A program made the position numbers and the translations under genes. A stretch of DNA of 10,115 nt from Spirogloea muscicola. Lineage: Eukaryota; Streptophyta; Zygnematophyceae; Spirogloeales; Spirogloeaceae. Below are positions 1 through 8,500 of the stretch, piece after piece. Under the pieces are notes generated by a model that was not told the origin of the DNA, did no database searches, and saw only the letters and a list, made by a program, of their open reading frames with translations. Location: positions 289,891 through 300,005 of the forward strand of contig WELB01000029.1 of assembly GCA_009602725.1 (NCBI GenBank), in the 5' to 3' direction. Position 1 is the stretch's first letter; every line of letters begins with the position of its first letter.

Positions 1-2839
1 CGCGGCCGCCCCCGAGCGCACGCGCGTCTTCGACTGGGCCGACAGCCAGGCCGCCGCCGCCGACGACGACAAGCCTGCGCCTCGGCCTGCCGCTGTCGTC
101 GGCACTGCCGCTGCCGGCGCTGCGGATGGACGACCGATGGCCGGCGGACACAAGCGGCGCGGTCGCCACCAGCCGGCGAGCACCGGCGCTGGACCGAAGC
201 CCACGGCCGCCACGGCCATCAAGCGCAAGCGGCCGCGAGCGCCTCCCGATGACGTGGCCAGCGAGCCGGCGGCTGAGTCACGGCCACCAGTGGGTGCGGC
301 GGCGGTCCGGCAGAGGACCTCGGGCGGGGCTGCCGGACGACAGCTGGCCAGCGGCGCCAAGGGCTGCACCCTGGCTGGCACCCCGGCGACCGCGGCCAAG
401 GGGCGGCCATTGGCGGAGGCAGCGCCGTGCGAGCGTGATAGCCCAAAGGAGGACGACGATGGCGGCGAACCATCGGAGGATAGGGATGGCGGAGGCGACA
501 AGCGGCGGCTGTCCCTGTCAGGGGGCGCCTGCACGCAGGTGGCCGTCGAGGCGATCTTCTCCATGCGGTCTGGCGGCGGCGGCGACGAAATCGAGCCCGT
601 AGTAGCGGACGAGGAGCAACCGCCACTGCCGGAGGCTCATGACCGTCAGCCGGGGACGACGGCGTCAATGCTGCCCGGCAATGAAGCTGCGCATCGCCGG
701 CCTGTTAGCTGCCAGGAGCCTGAAACGGACCGCCAGGTGCCTGCGACAGAGGAGGCGAGCACCGCGCCTGGCGTTCCCACTGCCCGGCGGCCCGCTAGTA
801 ACTTGCTGCGGACGGCGTGGCCGGGGAAGCGTGTGCGGGGCAGCAACGACGGCGAGGCCCTTGTAGACGTGAAGGCCAGCTTCAGCGATGACGGCAGCTG
901 CGGCGGCGGTCGCAGGTCCCTGCGTAGCAAGCAGCTGCCGCTGGCCGTCAGCGGTATGACCGCCTCCTCGGGAGGCAAAGCAAAGAGGCGGAGAGATGGT
1001 CAAGAGAAGGGCGGTGATGTGACGGATGCGGTGTGCCCCGAGGCCGGCGGGCGGCGAGCGGCAGACCCGCAGGCCGGCAGCAGGGGCGCGCTGAGCGTGC
1101 TCTTCAGCCACCATCTGCCGGCGAAGACCTTGGCACGGCAGCGCGAGGTGTGTCAGAGGTTTAGGGTTATGGGGTAGGCTTTAAGGATTAGGTTTCTAAC
1201 CTTTGCTGTTGAGTTCACAATTAGTTCTCCTCAGCAAATTCCTTTGATCCTTGTCTTACAACCCCGACGCCAAGTCCTGCACTTCAACCCCCTGTTGTAC
1301 ACAGCCAAGACTCCAGAATGCCTCAGAGCCTCCACCAGCTGACTCTGTTGCACATTTCATTTCTGCACAGCCGTTGAATCAAGGTGCAGGCTTGTAACCG
1401 TAGGCTTTCAGTGTCTGTTGGGTTAAGTCAAACCTCATCTATCTAGGGATAGAGCCTGACTCATTCTTGGTGGTGGTTGATTCATACACTCTAACATTAC
1501 ATACACTCTACATTACATACACTCTACATTACTAACAATTGCCGTATATGACTTGTCTCTGGCAACTTTCTGTAATGCAGCTGCTCTGCGAGCTGGGGTG
1601 GAAGGAGGTGAAGAAGGCGGCAAGCTGCACACACTTTGTGGCGGACCGCTTTGTGCGCACAGCCAACATGCTGGAGACCATGGTGCTGGGGCGACCTGTC
1701 GTTGAGCCGTCATGGCTGGAGCGCTGCGCGGCTGTGGGCGAGGTGGTTGCTGAGCACAGCCACGTGCTGCAGGACCACAAGAAGGAGGTTGAGCTTAGCT
1801 TCTCCATGGTGGACTCGCTGGCAAGTGCCCGCAAGAGGCTTCTATTTCAGGTGATCTCCACTGCACAGAAGATAAGAATGCCATGAAGCTCAAATCCTCT
1901 GCCCCACCCTCTGGTTCTTGAGCATTGCTAATAATTGAACTGGCATTGTCAATCCACACGTAAGGAAGCTGCCGGTGCATGCATTTCATGTGCCACCAAG
2001 TGACGCCAGACTGTGGCCCTGCAGGGCATGAAGGTGGTTTTGGCAATGCCATCTGCAAAGGAGAGGTCGGTCAGGACCCTCTTGCGGTCACTCATTCAGG
2101 CTGGCGGAGGACAGGTAGGCTGCTGCGATTATCGTGCTCAACAGATACAAAGTATAGGGGCATTTTTTGTCTTGCAAATGACTTAGGACGTTTGTGTCTT
2201 AGTAATTCAGGGGTTGTGTTCTCAGGTTCTTGTTTGCTTAGTTCCTGTCCAGTAATTACAGCAGATTTTATTACTGTTCTCGATTTTCCACTCCCATTCA
2301 TGTTGCTGATGGCAATTGGTAGAGAAGGAGATGTCAAAGCATTCCTGATAACGTCAAACCAGGATTCTGGATGCTTGCATTATCATGCGCTCTGCAAGCT
2401 CAACAGTCTGTCCTGACCAAGCAATTAGGACGAACGTACTTCATGGCCTGTTGACAGATTCTTAGGACCTCAAAGGATTTCAAAAGTGAGGAGAGCTGTA
2501 TTGCAATCGCCTCTGGAGATAGCCACGGCGTTCTTAGTCGCGGGCTCCCTCCAGGTTCACTTATGCTGCTTCATGCTCACAAAAAATAGGATCTCCTGCT
2601 GAAGTGGCTCCGAGTGCTCTAGCCTTGTCCACCTCCTTTCGAACCCACAGCGTGTACATTGCTGTCTTGGGCACGCAGGTGCTGCTGTCTTTGCTCCTGA
2701 GCTCATTCTGTCGGGCATCATTCACCAGCAGCTCGATTTCACCAAGTACTTCTCCAACCCTTGGCATGCCTGTTCCATAAGCACTATGGTATATCGGTTA
2801 CAGGTTGGCCGCTTGCAGGCTGATGCTCATCACTATTGA
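1..2839 (+). CDS. MDC1/PTIP-type tandem BRCT protein, 5' partial, five exons
   Basis: Exons are 1-1147 (frame begins at base 2), 1581-1850, 2025-2114, 2458-2554 and 2679-2839, with TGA at 2837-2839. Introns are GT-AG; the junction phases are 0, 0, 0 and 1, the last rebuilding a Gly codon from G plus GT. The visible product is 587 residues. Residues 1-360 are low-complexity and basic, with nuclear-localisation-like clusters KRKRPR (74-79) and KAKRRR (326-331). BRCT1 spans about 364-460 with THFVADRF, an RT..ML helix and the conserved Trp427 in PSWLERC. The linker carries FSMVDSLASAR. BRCT2 spans about 473-555 (GMKVVLAMP to APELILSGII). The block order matches the C-terminal pairs of MDC1, PTIP and the plant BRCT proteins, which read phosphoserine marks such as phosphorylated H2A.X at DNA breaks. 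That role here is inferred from the family. The first in-frame ATG is at 137, but the frame is open to the edge, so the true start is unknown. No convincing polyadenylation signal was found. Confidence 0.85.
1148..1580 (+). other. Intron 1 of the BRCT gene (433 nt) with a tandem repeat
   Basis: The donor is GTGTGT and the acceptor TGCAG. The intron drops sharply in GC content relative to exon 1. Near its 3' end it carries three tandem copies of a 16-17 nt unit (1483-1531), followed at once by CTAAC (1532-1536). That is a good branch-point match about 44 nt before the acceptor. A single TTTAGGG occurs just after the donor; one copy means nothing. No coding or RNA gene is seen inside. Confidence 0.75.
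1483..1531. repeat. Three-copy tandem repeat, unit CATACACTCTACATTA
   Basis: The copies lie at 1483-1499 (17 nt, one extra A), 1500-1515 and 1516-1531. The last two are identical. The array sits inside intron 1 of the BRCT gene, directly upstream of the likely branch point. Confidence 0.9.
2115..2457 (+). other. Intron 3 of the BRCT gene (343 nt)
   Basis: The donor is GTAGGC after a Gly-Gly-Gln end, and the acceptor is TTGACAG before ATTCTTAGG. The interior is AT-richer than the exons. Nothing else is recognised in it. The neighbouring introns are shorter: 1851-2024 (174 nt) and 2555-2678 (124 nt). The latter has an unusual donor, GTTCAC. Confidence 0.7.
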
Positions 2840-3519
2840 AGTGCTGAGATGAGACTGTTCCATGCGAGTACAACTGCTTTCTTGGATTGAAGACGATATA
2901 GTATTCGCAGCTCATGAAGGGGAGCCATTGAAATCTGCAGACACCATCTTAGGCAAACGGACACCCAGCAGTGGGGTTCGAGGAAGAGAAGGCGCCAACT
3001 GCGATTAGCTGGCGTGTACAGTGCAGATGACCGATAATCAGCCCGGCTCTACAATATCTAGAAGGCATGCTGGCAAGAGCATGCCCTAGTCAACAGCTGT
3101 ATCCTTACTTCATTGCCAAAAGGTTGAGTCCTACCTACTAGGATGTCAAGGCTTACTCCAGGTCAAATTCACCACCGTATTCCACTCGCCAGCTTAGTTG
3201 TTCTGCTGCGGACAGTCCTCCTGGACTAGCTGCGATGAGATAGTGGCCTGCATGTTTTCTGGCGGGCCGCCAACACCAGAAGGCGATAAGGATCTCCCAA
3301 AGGAAGAGAAAAAGGCCAGCCCACGAAGCATGGACAAGGTCACGGGGGAAGCCCCTGCCAAAATGCAACCCGTTCAATGGAGGAAGTTGCTACTTATGAG
3401 GATCACTGAGTGATCCCTGGTCAATGGCCGCAAGATGGAACTAGCAGCAACCGGAAAGGATGTGCCCACCAGTCAGCCGAAACGCACGTAAGAAGTCATT
3501 GCCTATGATAATAGCCTCT

Positions 3520-3683
3520 ATGGCTGTGAGCGGTCTACCCAAGAAGAGAGAGAGAGAGAAGCCTATCCAACAAAGAAGACAGACTCTTCCAGAACAGGGC
3601 GATGGCTGTGGTAGGCCAGGGGAAAAAGTGGTGCAAAGGGGCCAGCAATATAAGGCGATGGCTGTGAGTGGTAAGCCCAACAG
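3520..3683. repeat. Degenerate dispersed repeat, core ATGGCTGTG, three copies
   Basis: The core begins at 3520, 3602 and 3658. The first and third copies share ATGGCTGTGAG followed by (C/T)GGT and a nearby CCCAA; the second is shorter. The spacing is 82 and 56 nt. The segment between the first and second copies includes a GA dinucleotide run. This may be an old minisatellite or a decayed element. I recognise no family. Confidence 0.55.
3544..3560. repeat. GA dinucleotide run
   Basis: A short run of alternating G and A lies between repeat copies one and two. It is simple sequence with no inferred function. Confidence 0.8.
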
Positions 3684-3720
3684 GACTGCCAAGGCCCAAT
3701 GTGGACGGAAAGCACAAACC

Positions 3721-3774
3721 ACTCACTCAATCACTCGCTCGCTCAATCACTCACTCTCTCACTCGCTCACTCAC
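3721..3774. repeat. Tetranucleotide microsatellite (NCTC)n, about 13 units
   Basis: Units of ACTC are interspersed with GCTC, AATC and TCTC, and the period of four is kept throughout the 54 bases. It lies in non-coding DNA between the two convergent genes. Confidence 0.92.
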
Positions 3775-4097
3775 GGCGAGCAAGTCACCACCACAGACGG
3801 CCACTCGATGACTCTATTATGACATCCATGACCGTGTATAAATCAGTAGTAACAACAAAAAAAGTTAGTATGCCGGAAGAAAGTCGGACCGTCTCTCAGC
3901 CTGAGGCCGCAGCCAGGACATGTTCAGCACGCAGCTATAAAGCATAACCCAAACTAGATTCTTGTCATGGCAGGATGGCTTAAATGCCATGAGCAGCAAC
4001 GTCCATTGGATCTATCCTGAGTAGCTTCTGTAGCGCGGCGCGAGGATGAGTTGTGGGGTCCTGTGAGACGGAGTAAGAAGAGCACAACAGCGTCCAC

Positions 4098-4101
4098 AAA
4101 A
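4098..4101 (-). terminator. RNA polymerase III terminator candidate (T4)
   Basis: On the minus strand four T residues occur about 30 nt after the 3' end of the tRNA-Arg gene. This is the minimal Pol III termination signal. It is the first T4 run after the gene; its use is inferred. Confidence 0.5.
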
Positions 4102-4116
4102 GAACAACAGACCAGC

Positions 4117-4137
4117 CGACCCTCGACCCTCGACCCC
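4117..4137. repeat. Three tandem heptamers overlapping the tRNA 3' end
   Basis: CGACCCT, CGACCCT and CGACCCC lie end to end at 4117-4123, 4124-4130 and 4131-4137. The third copy is the discriminator base plus most of the 3' acceptor strand of tRNA-Arg. Two near-copies of the tRNA terminus therefore follow the gene directly. Confidence 0.9.
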
Positions 4138-4204
4138 GCAGGGGGTCGAACCCTGGACCTTTGGATCCGAAGTCCAACGCGCTAATCCACTGCGCCACGA
4201 GGTC
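4131..4204 (-). tRNA. tRNA-Arg (anticodon UCG)
   Basis: This is a complete, intronless 74-nt cloverleaf. The acceptor stem GACCTCG pairs with CGGGGTC (one G-U pair), with discriminator G. The D stem is GCGC/GCGC with a nine-base loop. The anticodon stem TTGGA/TCCAA encloses loop CTTCGGA, which gives anticodon TCG (decoding CGN, chiefly CGA). The variable region is AGGTC. The T arm is CAGGG-TTCGACC-CCCTG. Internal promoters fit the consensus: A box TGGCGCAGTGG (about 4187-4197) and B box GGTTCGACCCC (about 4142-4152). CCA is not encoded, as expected for a eukaryotic nuclear gene. It lies alone between two convergent protein genes. Confidence 0.97.
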
Positions 4205-5567
4205 GGGCGGAGGTCTGGGAGCCTCCAAACAGAGTGACCCTACAGCCGCGCAATTAGCACCTATAAAGCTGAGTTGTCAATACGCTTAACCTAATTGTAG
4301 TGGTTGAACTTAAACCCTGACGCAACCCCAATCTTGTTCAGGACTCCAGCACCAAGCCCCCAAAAGGAAAGGCCATTGCTTTGCATAGCCCTATTCTTTG
4401 CATTGGATTTGCCTGAACAAGTCGATTGCCTTGATTTAGCCTCCCTCCCATTTCATGTGCGCCGCGCACCTTCCCACATGCGGGCCTCCGGGTGAACCCG
4501 CTACCTTCAATCATTTCTTTGGCAACCGACTTCCTAAGAGGAGCCCCTTCGCTAGAAGAACACCCTTTTTCCAGTCGTTTGACCTGTGCGTCGATGACAT
4601 CACGGGTGACGACCTAAGAGAGGCTCTCTATAGGTGGTCCAGCAAGGGAGGTACAGCATCGCTGTACAAGCTGGCTGTCGTACTTCAGGGCACTTGATTT
4701 TGAAGTCCTCAGGCACACAGAATGCGGTATTCTGGCCCTAGGCCAATCTAGCATGCTCGTAAAGAGTAGCAAAACCCAACAGACGATTTCCGCCTTGCAC
4801 AAGTATCACCTACTGAGATCGTTGTTGTCACACAAGGCCAAGTCTGGACAGGGGCTTCTATCTGATACACACGTACTGCTAACATGGCCCTCCATCACAC
4901 CATGATACTGTCCAGCTGCCGTCTTACCCAAGTTACAGGGGTTGTCTGCTTGACGCTCTCAGCTCCTTACAGCCCTTTCCACCTCAGCGTCTGGCTACCC
5001 ACCATTGCTCGATGCTTGGTCAAGGACTCTCATAAGCTTCCAATGAATCCGTCAGCCAAATTAAGTCACTGAGTGCTTCGGTGGCCTTCAGTTCCTCAAG
5101 CTTTAGTTGATGTTATCCTGATTGCTGTGCTTATCTGCAGTCTTCTCTGCAGATTAGACTTGCATTGCTGTAGAAGTAGCCAACTTGCTACAAGTTACTG
5201 GTACACTGACCGTAAGCTACTGCTTAGATGACAAACATATTATGGAAATTTGCCAGCTGAGGGCGGGTGAGACCTAGGTCGAGAGTATATAGGCTAAACA
5301 ACAGGGACGAAATGGAGATAACAACAATGGTTGGGATGCCACACCGTCAGTTACTGGCACAAGTTGCTCCCTGCCGATTGTAGCTACAGCTATAATTGGA
5401 CGGAGGGTGGAAAGCCAAGCAGATACAGCAGCAACCCCACCCGTTATCCATGATGAAAGTGGCATATTGCATGGCTTGGTGATAGCACAGGACTTCAGGA
5501 ATTGACCTACAAGCGACGAAACATTCACCTAAGGTGATTAAGCTATGAGGTGACCAACTAGTCACTG
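4205..5567. other. Intergenic region between the tRNA gene and the RBM25 3' end
   Basis: No protein gene is recognised here. The longest notable frame is 4455-4697 on the plus strand (80 codons, ending LYKLAVVLQGT). It has no domain I can name and no clear promoter or splice context. A small inverted repeat lies at 5133-5154. TTACA (TGTAA on the minus strand, the usual green-algal polyadenylation signal) appears at 4933-4937 and 4966-4970, but that is about 600 nt past the RBM25 stop and so is weak evidence for the transcript end. Confidence 0.55.
5133..5154. repeat. Perfect 8-bp inverted repeat with 6-nt loop
   Basis: ATCTGCAG (5133-5140) and CTGCAGAT (5147-5154) flank TCTTCT. A hairpin could form on either strand. 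It lies over 400 nt beyond the RBM25 stop codon, and no function is assigned. Confidence 0.6.
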
Positions 5568-8500
5568 TCACAACTTGGCCGCAGAAGCAGCCTCAACCCG
5601 CTTGATCTCAAAGATCAGCATGCGCCACAACTTGAGCACAAACATCTCAGCCTCGTCGTCCAAGATGGGGCTGAGCTGCTGCAGCATGTCCTCGGCAGTC
5701 ACATGTCTTCGGGCTGCAGTGAGGACAAACGTGACCAGTGTAGGCTCCTCCTCGCCCAGATATTCAGCAATCTTCTTGCTGATCCAAGGCCGCATTCTCT
5801 CCTCCAGCTTGTGCTGCAATGGGGTCCAATTGAAACAATTTCAGCTCTGTCATAGACTCCCAATCAAGACTTGCAGCCGACCCCAGCCAACTCAAATATA
5901 GCCAAAACCTACATGCCTTACAAGACAATAGAACGCCCCATCAACCAGAGAATGTCAGCTTCAGGTTAGAGTGCAGTGCAGGGCATGTATGAGAGTCACC
6001 TACCTCGTCATAAATGTGCCAAGATATTGGCAGGTTGAACAGCGCATCCTTCGTCTTAGGTATGGAGTCAATCAGGCTCTTGACATTAAGAGCAGGCTGG
6101 GCATCTCCCTTGTTGTCTTGCTGCTTCTTTTCTGCAGTCACAAGTGCCTCATGTCCTTTCCTCTTGCCCAGTAGCTCACCCCCATTGGCTGTTGTGGTTT
6201 TTCGATGATCTTTGTTGAAGGCTGCAGAAACAAGCCCAGAAGTCATCTGAGACAAGCTTTTGGAAAAATCGCTGGAGGAAGACCTGCCGGACCCTGTGGC
6301 TGATGGCTTGTCGTCTTCCGTATAATCCAGCGGTACCAGTGGCCTCATCTTCTTGTCAGCCTCATTTTCTTCGTCGTGATCTACTCCAAAAACAGAGGTG
6401 CCAGGCATCCGCTTCGGACCTAGCCTACTGAAACTTGGCCTCTTCAAGACCGGCGCTGTCACTTGGCCAGCGCCGAACTTGGGAGACTCAGCCAGCACAT
6501 CATCAGAGGGCGAGTCCACATGCTCCTCAAATGGATCATAGCCATTCTCAGTCCTTGGTGCATCCTCTGCATGTCAATATAGAGAGACAGTCGTCATGCT
6601 GCTGACTCACTGAATGAGGGCTGTGCACGTACAATCACAAAGTGGCAAGCACAGCAGATCAGCTACATGCAGCCCACTGCCCCTCACTAATAGACAGTTA
6701 TCAGTCAAGTAAGCTAGTGAGCTACAATGGGCTACATACCTGCTGCAGGCTTGATCTCCTCAGGAAGAAGAGGTGATAGATCTGCATCATCCTTTACATG
6801 GGCGTACGCCACCTTCTCATTGACTACAGGAGGAGGAGGAGGGATGCCAATGACGGTGGTGGGCTCGTCCTTCACTATAGCCATGGCTGCCTTGGCCTGC
6901 TGCTGCGGCAGCAGGCTCGCCATCCTCACTGCTAGGGATGCCGCCCTCTCCGCTTCCTCCTGCTCCAGCCGCCGCCGTTTCATCTCCAGCACCACCTCCT
7001 CCTCCTCCTTCAACCGGTCGTCCTCATCCTCCTCAGCCTCCCGCTTCCGTCGCTTGCGCGCCTCCTCTACTTCTTCCCTGCGATGCCGCCGGTGCCAGTC
7101 CTCCTCGTCAGTCTCGTCCTCCTGCATTCTCACAACCCGCCTCCTCTCTTTCTCCCTCTCCCTGTCCTTCTCCCTCTCCTTCTCCCGTTGCTTCTCCTTC
7201 TCCCACACTCTCGTCTCCCAGTCCCTCTCCATCTCGATGTACACCCTCTCTGCATGTAGCATGTTTGCCTCCCGTTCCCGCTCTCGCCGCGTCTTTTGCC
7301 GCTCCCTCTCCTTCTCTAGCCGATCAACATCTCTCTCGTCTTTGTCCCTCCCCCTCTCTGCATCCTGTCCTCTTTCAGGGGGAGGGGGCAATGTTCTTCC
7401 AGTGCCATCCAGCTTTGGTCCCTCACCAGGAGGGTGCCTGGATGGTGTAGCAGCTAAATTGCTGCCTGATTCTGCACAGGACGACTATTGTCAGAACGTT
7501 ATGCGACCTAATCTTTTGCACAAGTACCCATTTCTGCTTTCTAATATGTACTAAAGTTGGAGCTGTCTTGAAGATTTAGTGACATACGTCAACACAGCAC
7601 ATGCTCAAACACAGCAAAGTCATACCAGGCTTGGCCTGATCAGGTCCGGCTTCTCCAAGCAGATTATCCAGTGCTCTTTGGAAAGAAGGTGACTTGGTCA
7701 ATAGGTCGGCAGGCGGAGGCGGTGGTGGAGGTGGTAGCGGGTGCAACCTTGCCCTGTGACAATCAAGAGCAACACTGAAGAATGTTGATTGATTGCACGG
7801 TGCAGACAAAAGGGGAGCAAACATCTTTGTCTAAGCAGGCACTAACAATCTCATCGACCTGACTAATCATAGGCACATCTCCTGATGGAGAGGCTTACCT
7901 CTCCTCTTCCATCTCCTTCAACCTCTTCAGGACGATCTCGTCACGTTCCTGCTCGCTCAAATTGCCTGGCGGGCCAATAGCCTCAACCTCCACCTCAGAG
8001 GCATTGGCCTCACTCTTTTGTGCTGAGTCCTTTGCCTCACCTTCTTTTGCCTCGTCTGAGGTGCCTTTGGTGCTCATCTCCTCATCCACCTTCGTGTCAA
8101 TCTTGGCAGGTGCTGCTTCTTCAGGTACCTTCTCTGCAACCACTTCCGGTGCTTTTGCATCTTCCGCTATAGTCTGATCATGTGCACGCTTTGCCGCATA
8201 AGCTTCGAGATACTCTTGAGTAGCCTGGTTGACTTTCAACTGCAATACAAGACCATGCCAAAATCAGCATAAAGCCAGAGGTATCAACCATTGGAACACC
8301 ATGAAGAACCATGTACTACAATGTCCCCTGCGGATGTAGGAAGCACAAGAGCCACAAGAAAGCAATCAAGCCGTGATGTTGCTGACAGTACCATAAGCTC
8401 TTGGCCATCCAGGGGGTACTTGTTGAGCAACCTCATCGCCCTTAGAATCCCCTCCGCAGACTCGTACTCGCAGAAGCCAAAGCCCTTCATAACTCCAGTA

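Larger units (their letters stand above)
1091..2740 (+). other. Tandem BRCT domain region (spans exons 1-5)
   Basis: BRCT1 begins at the end of exon 1 with LSVLFSHHLP, continues through exon 2, and contains the Trp that packs the BRCT core. BRCT2 is built from exons 3, 4 and 5. Joining exon 1 at base 1147 to exon 2 at 1581 gives LARQRELLCELGW, which restores the first BRCT helix without a gap. This supports that intron. BRCT2 has no Trp in its last helix (PELILSGIIHQQ), as I recall is also true of plant and MDC1-type second repeats. The phosphate-binding residues cannot be assigned with confidence by eye: Ser in VLFSH is the likely first contact and the basic residues in ADRFVRT lie near the second. 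Confidence 0.82.
2840..4130. other. Intergenic region between the BRCT gene and the tRNA gene
   Basis: This stretch contains the 3' flank of the BRCT gene, a degenerate repeat cluster (3520-3683), a GA run (3544-3560) and a tetranucleotide microsatellite (3721-3774). Short open frames exist on both strands (for example 3198-3413 plus and 3153-3377 minus). None shows a recognisable domain, and none joins to a neighbour by phase-compatible splicing that I could support. There is no AATAAA, and no TGTAA close to the BRCT stop codon. Confidence 0.6.

Noticed and set aside
646-1114. Overlapping minus-strand frames across BRCT exon 1
   Set aside because: GC-rich DNA lacks stops in many frames. Only plus frame 2 runs on from the window edge and joins in phase to BRCT1.
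1158-1200. Telomere-like TTTAGGG
   Set aside because: There is a single copy within an intron; no array.
2561-2767. Minus-strand 68-codon frame
   Set aside because: It overlaps BRCT exon 5 and its intron. The plus-strand reading gives an exact phase join and a recognisable BRCT2 motif.
3930-4270. TATAAAG motifs on the plus strand near 3935 and 4262
   Set aside because: No gene starts downstream of either; such A/T-rich hexamers are expected by chance.
5810-6010. Phase-compatible read-through of the last RBM25 intron
   Set aside because: The upstream frame has in-frame stops inside the intron, and splicing restores the PWI domain exactly.
6727-7554. Long plus-strand open frame (275 codons, Ser-rich) opposite RBM25 exon 6
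   Set aside because: It is the complement of an Arg/Glu-rich coding region; GAG and AGG codons read as Ser/Leu codons in reverse. It has no domain and overlaps a strongly supported exon.
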